The notes below the pieces were generated by a model. That model searched no databases, was not told the DNA's origin, and worked only from the letters and a program-made list of their open reading frames with translations. This document shows, in pieces, positions 1 to 9,010 of a DNA stretch of 64,000 nt. Position 1 is the first letter of the stretch; every line of letters begins with the position of its first letter. The translations under genes and the position numbers were made by a program. The stretch is from Flammeovirga kamogawensis. Its GTDB lineage: Bacteria; Bacteroidota; Bacteroidia; Cytophagales; Flammeovirgaceae. The stretch is from contig NZ_CP076129.1 of assembly GCF_018736065.1 (NCBI RefSeq), forward strand, positions 62,001-126,000, given 5' to 3'.

Positions 1-582
1 TTAGGTAACCAAATGAACATGGAATATAATCTGTACTGGTACGGCTTTATAGTGAAAGATAAGATTAACACATTTGCCAGTGTAACAACTATAAATGATA
101 AATCTGATTTAGCAACAAGTACACCTTATACCGTTAACCTGGGTTTGCAATGGATGTTAGGCGACTTTATTATTGATACAGATTATGCTGTTGCTAAGAA
201 TATGCCTAATTTCTATGATAATGCTTTATACCAATCTGCACCAATTAAAGTAATGTATAACGGTAAAAAGTTCAAGCCATATATTAAATATATCTACAAC
301 AATGTTCGTTTTGATGATCCTAATTATGAGATTTCAATGGATAACGGAACAGTTCAAGATATAGAAGATGCGAATGTGCATACTATCGAAGTAGCACTGC
401 AATATTACCCAATCGAAGGTAAAAATTTAAGATTCCATTTAGTAGGGTCTTATACTACCGATGCAAATATTATGTACGGTACACCAGAAAATAATTATCC
501 AGATTCACGTCAACATTACAACGCACAGTTCCAAGTTATGGCTGGTGTACGTATTGGTTTTGATGCACTGAAAGGATGGTAA
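1..582 (+). CDS. Porin-like outer membrane beta-barrel protein, C-terminal part
   Basis: The reading frame is open from the first base of the window, so only the last about 193 residues are seen. They show alternating hydrophobic and polar strands rich in Tyr, Asn and Asp (for example YWYGFIVKDK, IEVALQYYPI, RFHLVGSYTT) and end in GFDALKGW. An aromatic last residue is typical of outer membrane beta-barrels. The pattern resembles Bacteroidota porins of the phosphate-selective porin O/P type, but the diagnostic N-terminus is outside the window, so the substrate cannot be named. A small hairpin follows the stop. Confidence 0.55.
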   Translation, partial: LGNQMNMEYNLYWYGFIVKDKINTFASVTTINDKSDLATSTPYTVNLGLQWMLGDFIIDTDYAVAKNMPNFYDNALYQSAPIKVMYNGKKFKPYIKYIYNNVRFDDPNYEISMDNGTVQDIEDANVHTIEVALQYYPIEGKNLRFHLVGSYTTDANIMYGTPENNYPDSRQHYNAQFQVMAGVRIGFDALKGW

Positions 583-609
583 GTAGACACTTACTAACAA
601 TATTAAATT

Positions 610-630
610 GTAGAACGCTAAATGTTCTAC
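610..630 (+). terminator. Possible hairpin terminator after the porin-like gene
   Basis: GTAGAAC and GTTCTAC form a 7-bp stem with a 7-nt loop about 30 bases after the stop. There is no T-run, so it could be a weak terminator or chance. Confidence 0.3.
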
Positions 631-671
631 CCATGTTATTAATAAAACAACTCTTTTAAAAAAATAATATT

Positions 672-2345
672 ATGCAAAAAGTTACAAAAAATTACCGCGT
701 TGGAAAATGGCTTTCATCTGATCAAAAATTTCTTGAAAGTTGGTTAGAAAAATTAATTCATCATGTTGACAATAACCCTAAAAAATTATTACCTCCTGTA
801 CAAGATTTAAAAGACCTTATAGAAGGAGAAAATTATTACAAAAATTTATTTACAAATATGTTTAATGAGGTTCCTAAAAAGGCTCCTTATAAAAACGACC
901 CAACAAATAAACCTCAAATTAGAGATTACGATCATATGTTATCATTGATGAATGAAATTATGACGCAACCTCCTTACTTTAATAAAACAGGTTTAGTTGG
1001 TTTCCCTATTAATGCAATTTTAGACTGGCCAATGGGTACAGTATCTGGATATGTAGCATTTTTAGATAAAAAAGTAAACGAGAAATTAAAAGCAATTCTT
1101 CAATATTGGAGTGCATTTTTATCAAGTCAAGAATCTGCTAAAGTATTAAATACAAGCGAGTCTGGTTGGTTAAATGATTATGCTTTAGAGCAAATGTGTG
1201 ATGCCGCTTATGGATCAAATTTCTTAGATTTATTTCAAACAAAATCGGATAAGAAAGAAGAAAGCTATGGTTTTACATCATGGGATAATTTCTTCACAAG
1301 ACAATTTAAAGAAGGTGTAAGACCTGTTGCAGGAGTAGATAATGATAACATTATTGCCAATGCATGTGAGTCTGCTCCTTACAGATTAGTAACTAATGTT
1401 GCAGAAAAAGAGGAATTCTGGATTAAAGGACAACCGTATTCTTTAACTGATATGTTAGCAGGAGATGAACTTACATCTCAATTTGTAGGAGGTACTGTGT
1501 ATCAAGCCTTCTTAAATGCATTAAGCTACCACAGATGGCATAGCCCAGTTAGCGGTACTATTAAGAAAATTGTTTTTGTGGATGGTACGTATTATTCAGA
1601 AAGTTATTATGAAGGATTTTCTAACCAACAAGGTCCAGATGATTCTGCTCCAAACAACTCTCAAGCCTTTTTAACAGAAGTAGCAACAAGAGCTATTGTT
1701 TTTATTGAAGCTGATAATCCTGCAATTGGACTAATGGCGTTTATGTCGATTGGTATGGCCGAAGTATCATCAAATGATGTAACGGTAAAAGAAGGTCAAC
1801 ATGTATCCAAAGGAGAACAATTAGGTATGTTCCACTTTGGTGGGTCTACTCACTGTTTATTCTTTAGACCAGAAGTAGAGTTAGCTTTTGATTTACACGG
1901 TCAAAATGCAAGTCTTGAATCACATAATATTCCATTAAGATCAAAAATTGCAGAAATATATACTAAAACTCCTGACACAAAAGAAGTAACGGTCCAAGCG
2001 GATCAGAAATTCCAAAAAACAGGTGTGATGGTTACTTCAAAATCTTTAGCTAAAATAGAATACGTAGAAGGTTTATGGACTGCTAATCCATCTCAAGAAG
2101 TAGGACTTTATGGAGCAGCTGGAAATCCAAACACTGCTATTGATCTTGCTACTAAAGGGTATACTTTAGAAGGAGAAAGAGTAGGTGCTTTAATTGGTAG
2201 AGTAGGTGAAAAAACTTTCTTTATTGGTAATTATGCAACAATTCCTCAAGGGTTAGAAGGAGAATTAGAGTTATGTATAAATGATGCTTCTAATGATTTT
2301 GATAATAATTTAGGTGAAGTAACAGTGAAAGTTAGCGTAGGATAA
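672..2345 (+). CDS. Phosphatidylserine decarboxylase superfamily protein with PsiD-like N-terminal domain
   Basis: A 557-residue pyruvoyl-type decarboxylase. Residues about 20-170 resemble the extra N-terminal domain found in fungal L-tryptophan decarboxylase PsiD and its bacterial relatives (PSDC family). Residues about 200-430 are the decarboxylase core. GGST at residues 390-393 (FHFGGSTHC) corresponds to the LGST self-cleavage motif, so Ser392 would become the pyruvoyl group. It is longer than bacterial Psd (about 220-320 residues) and has no membrane anchor, so membrane-lipid synthesis is not assured. An aromatic or other amino acid may be the substrate. No phosphatidylserine synthase gene is adjacent. 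The family call is firm; the substrate is unknown. Confidence 0.8.
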   Translation: MQKVTKNYRVGKWLSSDQKFLESWLEKLIHHVDNNPKKLLPPVQDLKDLIEGENYYKNLFTNMFNEVPKKAPYKNDPTNKPQIRDYDHMLSLMNEIMTQPPYFNKTGLVGFPINAILDWPMGTVSGYVAFLDKKVNEKLKAILQYWSAFLSSQESAKVLNTSESGWLNDYALEQMCDAAYGSNFLDLFQTKSDKKEESYGFTSWDNFFTRQFKEGVRPVAGVDNDNIIANACESAPYRLVTNVAEKEEFWIKGQPYSLTDMLAGDELTSQFVGGTVYQAFLNALSYHRWHSPVSGTIKKIVFVDGTYYSESYYEGFSNQQGPDDSAPNNSQAFLTEVATRAIVFIEADNPAIGLMAFMSIGMAEVSSNDVTVKEGQHVSKGEQLGMFHFGGSTHCLFFRPEVELAFDLHGQNASLESHNIPLRSKIAEIYTKTPDTKEVTVQADQKFQKTGVMVTSKSLAKIEYVEGLWTANPSQEVGLYGAAGNPNTAIDLATKGYTLEGERVGALIGRVGEKTFFIGNYATIPQGLEGELELCINDASNDFDNNLGEVTVKVSVG

Positions 2346-2377
2346 TCTTGAGATCTTTACTTTAAATTGATATAATT

Positions 2378-2411
2378 AAAGAGCTTTCCTTTGTATAGAG
2401 GAAAGCTCTTT
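2378..2411 (+). terminator. Rho-independent terminator after the decarboxylase gene
   Basis: AAAGAGCTTTCCT and AGGAAAGCTCTTT form a perfect 13-bp stem with an 8-nt loop, 33 bases after the stop codon. Confidence 0.8.
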
Positions 2412-2654
2412 ATGTATTTAAAAATCTCATGAATTTTTAGTATTAAATAGGGGGGGATTTTTACAGTAGAATAAAATAATTAATACTGAATATTTACGGC
2501 AAGCAACTATTTTTCTATATAACGATATAGATATAATAATTAAATTAATATACTATCGATCAATCTATTATATTTGAATCAAACTTCATTTCATTCATAC
2601 AATTTAAAAGTATATACTAATTATAAACACCAACAATTAACACTAAATTTAATA

Positions 2655-3686
2655 ATGAAAACCATTCAACGACTTTCTATTTTTATAGGTACAATACTAT
2701 TAATTATCTGCCTTTTCTTTGGTTTTAAAATAGGTAAAGTATACTACAAAGCTTTTAGTATTCAATTCGATTTAATGAATACCTCTCTTGATAATGAAAT
2801 CACATCAATTGATTATCAAAAAGGGAAAAAACTAAAAAACGGAGAAATACTTTCTAAGGTAAAGTTAGATATTACTACACTACCTCCAATTTGGAATAAA
2901 GTATCAGAGAACAATGTATTATTAGAGAAGTATGCTCATTTAGCTCGGATAAATTTTTATGCAATTGTATATAAAAGTGATGCTTTATTAGTAAATGGGA
3001 TTGTAGCAGCCCCTAAGAAGAAAGGTAATTTTCCTGTTATAATTTTTAATAGAGGTGGTAATAAAGAGGTTGGAGTAATGTCAAAAGCGAAGATACTTTT
3101 TTCTTTAATCGGAATTTCAGAATTGGTTAATCAAGACTATATAGTAATGGGAAGCTGTTATAGGGAAGAAGATGAATTTGGAGGGGAAGATATCAATGAT
3201 GTATTGCACCTTATGGAAGCCTCAAAAGGAATTACTAATGCAGATCCAAAACGTATTGGTATGTTAGGGTGGTCTAGAGGTGGAATGATGACATATCTTG
3301 CTTTACAAAAATCTGATGCAATTAAAACAGCAGTTATAGGTAATGGACCGTCTGATCTAGTTTCGTTGATTAAGGAAAGGCCAGAGATGGAATCAAAAGT
3401 TTTTATACCATTAATACCAAATTATTTAAATAATAAGGAAAAAGAATTAGAGAAAAGATCTGCAATTAATTGGGTAAATGAACTAAATAAAAATAGCAGT
3501 CTATTATTACTTTGCGGTACTAAAGACGAGAGAGTAAACCCAAACCAAGTTAAAAATATTGCAAAAAAGCTTTCTGCAATTAATTATAATTTTGAATATA
3601 AGGAATTGGAAACTGATCATCATTTTACAGGAAAGGCAAACGAATTAAATAAAATTTTAATGGATTGGTTTAAAGAAAAACTGTAA
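2655..3686 (+). CDS. Membrane-anchored alpha/beta hydrolase (prolyl oligopeptidase/dienelactone hydrolase type)
   Basis: A 343-residue hydrolase with one N-terminal hydrophobic segment (residues about 7-30) that acts as a signal anchor, so the enzyme probably faces the periplasm. The nucleophile motif GWSRGG puts the catalytic Ser at residue 207. Asp291 in GTKDERVNP and His322 or His323 near the C-terminus complete a plausible triad. The fold is that of peptidase S9 C-terminal or dienelactone hydrolase-like enzymes, but no propeller domain is present, so an esterase or small-peptide hydrolase is possible. I chose the ATG in front of the hydrophobic segment. A longer TTG-started frame begins 81 bases earlier but would put a polar stretch before the anchor. 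It stands alone between two terminators. Confidence 0.75.
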   Translation: MKTIQRLSIFIGTILLIICLFFGFKIGKVYYKAFSIQFDLMNTSLDNEITSIDYQKGKKLKNGEILSKVKLDITTLPPIWNKVSENNVLLEKYAHLARINFYAIVYKSDALLVNGIVAAPKKKGNFPVIIFNRGGNKEVGVMSKAKILFSLIGISELVNQDYIVMGSCYREEDEFGGEDINDVLHLMEASKGITNADPKRIGMLGWSRGGMMTYLALQKSDAIKTAVIGNGPSDLVSLIKERPEMESKVFIPLIPNYLNNKEKELEKRSAINWVNELNKNSSLLLLCGTKDERVNPNQVKNIAKKLSAINYNFEYKELETDHHFTGKANELNKILMDWFKEKL

Positions 3687-3711
3687 TTCTGTTACAACTA
3701 ACATTTTTATT

Positions 3712-3754
3712 AAATCCCTTTCATAGTTAATTCAATGGAAGGGATTTAGTTTTT
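3712..3754 (+). terminator. Rho-independent terminator after the hydrolase gene
   Basis: AAATCCCTTTCAT and ATGGAAGGGATTT form a 13-bp stem with one mismatch, followed by a T6 run. Confidence 0.8.
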
Positions 3755-3894
3755 TACAACCTACTTTAATTGATTAAGGTTAAAAACTTTTGATTATTAT
3801 TTTTTTACCACTAACAATTTTTTTTTTACGGGACTCACAAATAATAGTAAGCGACTTTTGTATCATAATCAAATTTAGACATTAAGCACTTATT

Positions 3895-4101
3895 ATGATA
3901 CCACATGAAGTTAATATTGGAGAACTCTATATTCCACGGATGCTCATTTCTGTAATAGTAGGGTTGTTGCTTACACAATTTACTACCAAGTTGTTGAATT
4001 ACTGTAAGTTATCTAAGTACTTTTCATACACACCAATTGTATACATTGCTTTACTTTTAATCTACTCTATTGGGGTTGATTCTTTATTTGGTATGCGTTA
4101 G
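3895..4101 (+). CDS. DUF1656 small membrane protein (AaeX/YdhI-like)
   Basis: A 68-residue protein with two hydrophobic segments (about 15-34 and 45-62) and the short polar start MIPHEVNIGELYIP typical of DUF1656 proteins. These small proteins accompany HlyD-family adaptors and FUSC-type inner membrane proteins in efflux sets such as aaeXAB. It is the first gene of the efflux operon, 22 bases before the adaptor. Its exact role in the pump is not known in the family. Confidence 0.8.
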   Translation: MIPHEVNIGELYIPRMLISVIVGLLLTQFTTKLLNYCKLSKYFSYTPIVYIALLLIYSIGVDSLFGMR

Positions 4102-4123
4102 AATAACATTAATAATTAAGAAT

Positions 4124-5263
4124 ATGAAACCTATCAAAAAATATACTTTAACCCTTATTGTAGTCTTAATTGCACTATTTTCTTTTGTTCTAAAGTATAA
4201 AAGTTATGTGATGAATCCATGGACAAGAAACGGACAAGTACAAGCAAAAATTATTCAAATAACACCAAGAGTGTCTGGTCCAATAGTAGCATTATATGTA
4301 AAAGATAATCAGTTTGTAAGAGCAGGAGAATTGTTGTATAAAATTGATCCGAGAACTTATCTAACAGCCTTAGCAGAAGCCGAAGCGAAATTACATAGTA
4401 CAAGAGATAACGTAAAAGCTCTGGAGATACAAATTAATATTGCAAAGTCGGATTTGGAAGTTGCAAAAACTAATGTCGCCTTAGCAGAAAGTCAGATGAA
4501 AGAAATTAGTATTCAAATACCTAGCTTAGAAGCAGAATTTATACGTCAGCAAAAAGGAATAACAAATGGTTCATCTTCACAAAAAGATTTTGATACTGCG
4601 AACAGTAACTATAAAGTTATTTTAGAAGAACAACTTGCTGCTCAATCATCTCTTGATCAAGCTACAGCTAATGTACAAAAAGCTTATGCAGAATTAGAAG
4701 AAGCTAAGGCAAACTTGGGACTTAAAGGAAATAAAAATGCCGAAATACAATCAGCAATGGCCAATTTAGAACAGGCCAAATTAAATGTGGAATTTACTGA
4801 AGTAAGAGCTTCTGTAGATGGATTCATTACTAATTTCAATTTACAAGTTGGGAGTCATATGGTTCAGAATCAGCCTTCGTTAGCATTAGTAGATAGTAAT
4901 AGTTATTGGGTTTATGGTTTTTTTAAAGAAACTAGCATTAAAGATATTAAAATAAATAACAAGGCAACGGTTACTTTAATGGCCTATGGAAATACACCTT
5001 TAAATGGGTATGTAGAAAGTATTGGATGGGGTATTTCTCAAACAGATGGAAGCACTGGTAACGATTTATTACCTAGTATTAACCCAACATTCGATTGGAT
5101 AAGGCTAGCACAAAGAATTCCTGTACGCATTCATTTATCTCAACTTCCTGCAAATGTAAGCCTAAGAGTAGGTGCAACAGCTTCTGTAATGGTAGAAACA
5201 AATCAATTCTATCAAACAGACGCAAAAGGTGAAATTATTGCTTCTCCACTTCTTCTTAGATAA
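4124..5263 (+). CDS. HlyD/EmrA-family periplasmic adaptor of an aromatic-acid-type efflux pump
   Basis: A 379-residue membrane fusion protein. One N-terminal membrane anchor (about 8-25) is followed by a split lipoyl domain, whose halves lie near residues 45-75 (SGPIVALYVKDNQFVRAGEL) and 220-255 (VDGFITNFNLQVGSH). A long coiled-coil hairpin rich in Ala, Glu and Gln sits between them, and a beta-barrel domain follows. It would link the FUSC inner membrane protein to the NodT channel encoded just downstream. The order DUF1656-adaptor-channel-FUSC matches AaeA-like systems that export hydroxylated aromatic acids. The substrate here is inferred from family only. The start is the ATG before the anchor; an in-frame ATG further upstream overlaps the preceding gene. 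Confidence 0.88.
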   Translation: MKPIKKYTLTLIVVLIALFSFVLKYKSYVMNPWTRNGQVQAKIIQITPRVSGPIVALYVKDNQFVRAGELLYKIDPRTYLTALAEAEAKLHSTRDNVKALEIQINIAKSDLEVAKTNVALAESQMKEISIQIPSLEAEFIRQQKGITNGSSSQKDFDTANSNYKVILEEQLAAQSSLDQATANVQKAYAELEEAKANLGLKGNKNAEIQSAMANLEQAKLNVEFTEVRASVDGFITNFNLQVGSHMVQNQPSLALVDSNSYWVYGFFKETSIKDIKINNKATVTLMAYGNTPLNGYVESIGWGISQTDGSTGNDLLPSINPTFDWIRLAQRIPVRIHLSQLPANVSLRVGATASVMVETNQFYQTDAKGEIIASPLLLR

Positions 5264-5283
5264 TCTCTTTTTATATAAATATT

Positions 5284-6675
5284 ATGAAAAAATACATATA
5301 CTTTTTCTTGGTAATACTGATGCCTTTATATGGGTACTCTCAAAAAGCACATTCATTAGATAGTATTCCCAAAGGGTGGAATAGAATGGGTGATGATTTA
5401 TCGTTAGCTGTAGTTGAAAATGTAGCAAATTGGTGGAAGATCTTTCAAGATCCTATTTTAAATGAATTAGTTCTTCAAGCAGCAAAAAATAATTTAGATA
5501 TAAAAGTAGCAGTACAAAGAATAGAACAAGGCAGGCTTTTATACAAGCAAAGCAAGTCTGGATATTATCCTTCTTTTACATTTAATGCATCTGCAGATTA
5601 TAGAAATATAGATTTACCAACTGACGATAAAGATTACACAATGATTTACAATACTGGGGTGTCAATGAATTGGGAAATTGATGTATTTGGTAGAATTAGA
5701 AAAGGAGTAAAATCAGCAAACTACTCATACGAACAACTACAAGCTGATATGCAATCAGTAATGGTTAGTGTTTTAGGAGAGGTATCTACTGCTTATATAC
5801 GATTGCGTATGTATCAAAATCAAATTATTGTTGCAAAGTCTAATATAGAAGCACAAAAAAAAGCATTAGAATTGGCAAGAGATAGATATCAAACAGGTAT
5901 GACTTCTAAATTAGATGTATTACAGTCAGAAGCAATGTATACAAGTACAATGTCTTCAATATATACTTTAAAAGCCCATGTTGTATCTGAAGTGAACCTA
6001 ATACAAGTATACATTGGAGCGTATCCTCAAAATTTAAAAATAGCCCTATTAGAACCCAAAGCATTACCAGAAATTCCTGAACATTTACAAACGCTACTTC
6101 CTGCAGATGTAGTTCGTTTAAGACCTGATATTCAATCTGCCGAAAAGGGTTTAATGACTATGGTAGCTGAAAAAGAAGTAGCGAATGCAGAAATGCTACC
6201 AACTTTAGCAATACAGGGTAATATTGGTTTTGTATCTACAAATGCAAGTAATTGGATAGATAGTAATGCGCTTTCTTATTTTGTAGGCCCTACTTTAAGT
6301 TGGGATTTATTTAATGGGTTTTACGAACGAAAAAATAAACAAATTGCTAAGGTAGAAATTCAGCAGGCACAATTGAATTATCAAAATACGGTACTTACTG
6401 CAATGAAAGAGGTTGAAAACAGTCTTATTAATATAAAAGAATTAAAAGGAGCAATTGTTTGGTTAAATCAATCAGTTAGTGCTTCGTCTGCTTCTGTAGC
6501 ACTCTCAATAGATCAATATAAACAGGGAATGATTGATTACCAGCCTGTATTAAATTCACAACACAATTTATTGAGTGCTCAAAATGAACAAGTACAAACA
6601 AAAGGTAACTTATTGGGGCAAATAATAGCATTATACCAGTCTCTTGGTGGTAATTGGGTAGAAAATGAACACTAA
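5284..6675 (+). CDS. NodT-family outer membrane efflux channel, copy 1
   Basis: A 463-residue TolC-like outer membrane factor. A signal peptide ends near residue 19 (PLYGYSQ). The first mature residue is Gln, not the lipidated Cys common in NodT proteins. The two OEP repeats are visible: the first ends in NLIQVYIGAYP near residue 240 and the second contains RPDIQSAEKGL, LSWDLFNGFYER and AMKEVENSL. It lies 20 bases after the adaptor gene and is clearly part of the same operon. It is closely similar along its whole length to the channel at 21413-22798, which points to gene duplication. Confidence 0.9.
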   Translation: MKKYIYFFLVILMPLYGYSQKAHSLDSIPKGWNRMGDDLSLAVVENVANWWKIFQDPILNELVLQAAKNNLDIKVAVQRIEQGRLLYKQSKSGYYPSFTFNASADYRNIDLPTDDKDYTMIYNTGVSMNWEIDVFGRIRKGVKSANYSYEQLQADMQSVMVSVLGEVSTAYIRLRMYQNQIIVAKSNIEAQKKALELARDRYQTGMTSKLDVLQSEAMYTSTMSSIYTLKAHVVSEVNLIQVYIGAYPQNLKIALLEPKALPEIPEHLQTLLPADVVRLRPDIQSAEKGLMTMVAEKEVANAEMLPTLAIQGNIGFVSTNASNWIDSNALSYFVGPTLSWDLFNGFYERKNKQIAKVEIQQAQLNYQNTVLTAMKEVENSLINIKELKGAIVWLNQSVSASSASVALSIDQYKQGMIDYQPVLNSQHNLLSAQNEQVQTKGNLLGQIIALYQSLGGNWVENEH

Positions 6676-6822
6676 ATAAGTAACAATATTTTAATTAGAA
6701 TGTATTTCTAAATTATTTTCGAGTGTCATTTTATCTGTTTTTAAATAGACATAATACTACTAAAAACAAAAAAATAGAATTGCCTTTTATAAGAGTAATA
6801 ACAAATTAACCTTCAATTTATT

Positions 6823-8880
6823 ATGAATAACCTACGATTAAAGGAAGCAGTAAAAGCAGCAATTGCATTTGTTATTGCCTATGCTATTGCATTAAAAGTA
6901 AATTGGATGACACCTGCATGGGCCGGGTATGCAGTTACAATGATTGCTTTTCCGACTTTTAATGCGGGCCAAAGTTTTAGAAAAACAATATTAAGATTAT
7001 CGGGAACAATTCCTGGAAGTGTAGCAGCATTAATAATATTAAGTATTGCTCCACAAAGCAGATGGTTATTTATTGTATTAGTATGTATTTGGATGTTTTT
7101 TACTTCATACATGATGAACGCAGATTCAAAACATAGCTATATGTGGAATGTTGCGGGGTTCACTTGTTTAATTGTAATACTAGCGGGCCCGTCTTCTTCT
7201 GCTTCAGCTTTTGACCACGCTTTATACAGATCGATTGATAATATTTTGGGTATGCTTGTCTATACCTTGGTAGCACTTTTTATTTGGCCTTATAAAGAAG
7301 AAGGAAAAATAAAAACAACTGCTACAAGTATTGTGAATGATCAGGGAAGAGTTATAAAATCTTTAATTCATCAAATAGAAAAAGGAGAGCAGTTAATGCC
7401 TACTAATTTTGAGCAAATTCATAAGAAAATAGAAAATTTAAATGATGTTATCTCAACTGAAACAATTGATAATAAAGAGGCAAGGCATAATAAAAAGAAT
7501 TGGCTACATGTTTCAGAATGTACCACTGCAATTAATCAATCTCTTTTACGGTTAACAATGGCTTTAGTCGATTTAAAAAATAAACAGCCCATACAAGATG
7601 TTGCAATTAAGCAATCTCTATTTAATGATTTAATAAATAAATGGTCGATTTTGCCTAATCTATTATCAGGAAAGAAGGGAAGCCTACATATAAAAGTTAG
7701 AGAGTTCTCTGTATTTCAAAATTTAATTTTTGATGATAAACAAGACCCAATTCTTGAAATAATAAAAGAAGAATTAATTAAAATTGATACACTAACCAAT
7801 AAATTAATTGTGGTTTTTGAAAATATTAATGCAAAGAGGAATACCCAACAGAATCTTTTTAAAACAGTTCGAAAATCTAGAAAAGACTACTTTTATATTC
7901 TTTTTGATCGAGATTTTTTAAGAGGAGGCATTTATGTTGTTTTGTGCACCTTTATTGGTTTTGTACTATGGATTGAATTTGATCCAATTGGCCACAGTCA
8001 GTGGTTTATGATGACAGGAACAATGGCAATGCTTGTAGGGGTAAACCAGCAAATGGACATGAAGAAATTTATGACTAAATTTTCTGTTTTATTAACTTTA
8101 GGTGGTGTAATTTATGTTTTTATTCTTCCACAGATAAGTACCTTTTTTGCATTAGGTAGTGTACTTTTTCTTCTGATGTTTCTGATTTATTATTTTTTAG
8201 ATGGTTATACTTATGTGGTAGGGTGTTTATGCGTTATGAGCTTAGGAATTACCAATAGTATGACCTTTGATTTTGCCGCCTATTTTAACGAAAGTCTATT
8301 TAATGTAATTGTAATTGTTGTATTAGTTATTGCAAGTTATTTAATAGATTCTACACGACCAGAGATTGGATTTAAAAATCAGATTGTACGCTTCTTTGAA
8401 AGTTATTTGTTCTTATTAGAAGAACATAGTAATGATTTGAAAAGTAGTATCTGGAGAAAAATTCAGGTAACATTTGCAGAAAGAGAAATTCATTCTTTAC
8501 CTTCAAAAATAGAGAAATGGTTACCAGAAGTGCCAATAACAATTTCCTCAGTATCAAAAGAACAGCTATCATCACTTACAATTGTAATTAGAAGGCTATC
8601 AATTGCAATGGATATGTGGAGGACTTCATCTGTACATCAAAATACACCTACTGATTTGGAGCAGTTTAATCTGATATTAATTGAATTCTTACAGGTAAAT
8701 CAAAAAAAATTGTTTAAAGATAAATTACTTTTATTACCCCAATTTGAGCTTGCTTCTATAAATTCTAACCAGTATAAAGTTGTAGGAAGTTATCGTTTAC
8801 TTAAAGATACTTTAGATGTTTATAACAAAACGGCCAACACTATAAATTGGAATCAATTATTGGAAGAGAGGTTCTCGTAA
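6823..8880 (+). CDS. FUSC-family inner membrane efflux protein (AaeB-like)
   Basis: A 685-residue membrane protein with two clusters of transmembrane helices, at about 10-155 and 365-515, separated and followed by large soluble alpha-helical parts. This duplicated layout is that of fusaric acid resistance and AaeB-type proteins. It is the inner membrane partner of the adaptor and channel upstream, 147 bases after the channel gene. The pump would move small aromatic or organic acids out of the cell; the actual substrate cannot be read from sequence. Confidence 0.87.
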   Translation: MNNLRLKEAVKAAIAFVIAYAIALKVNWMTPAWAGYAVTMIAFPTFNAGQSFRKTILRLSGTIPGSVAALIILSIAPQSRWLFIVLVCIWMFFTSYMMNADSKHSYMWNVAGFTCLIVILAGPSSSASAFDHALYRSIDNILGMLVYTLVALFIWPYKEEGKIKTTATSIVNDQGRVIKSLIHQIEKGEQLMPTNFEQIHKKIENLNDVISTETIDNKEARHNKKNWLHVSECTTAINQSLLRLTMALVDLKNKQPIQDVAIKQSLFNDLINKWSILPNLLSGKKGSLHIKVREFSVFQNLIFDDKQDPILEIIKEELIKIDTLTNKLIVVFENINAKRNTQQNLFKTVRKSRKDYFYILFDRDFLRGGIYVVLCTFIGFVLWIEFDPIGHSQWFMMTGTMAMLVGVNQQMDMKKFMTKFSVLLTLGGVIYVFILPQISTFFALGSVLFLLMFLIYYFLDGYTYVVGCLCVMSLGITNSMTFDFAAYFNESLFNVIVIVVLVIASYLIDSTRPEIGFKNQIVRFFESYLFLLEEHSNDLKSSIWRKIQVTFAEREIHSLPSKIEKWLPEVPITISSVSKEQLSSLTIVIRRLSIAMDMWRTSSVHQNTPTDLEQFNLILIEFLQVNQKKLFKDKLLLLPQFELASINSNQYKVVGSYRLLKDTLDVYNKTANTINWNQLLEERFS

Positions 8881-9010
8881 ATGATGATAAAAACCTTTTT
8901 GATAGTGTAAACTTTATAAAATCGATATGTATAACAAAGCGACGGAATTGTGATAGTATAATAGAATTTATCATCGTTATGAATTTATATAACGAATAAT
9001 AAGGATAATA

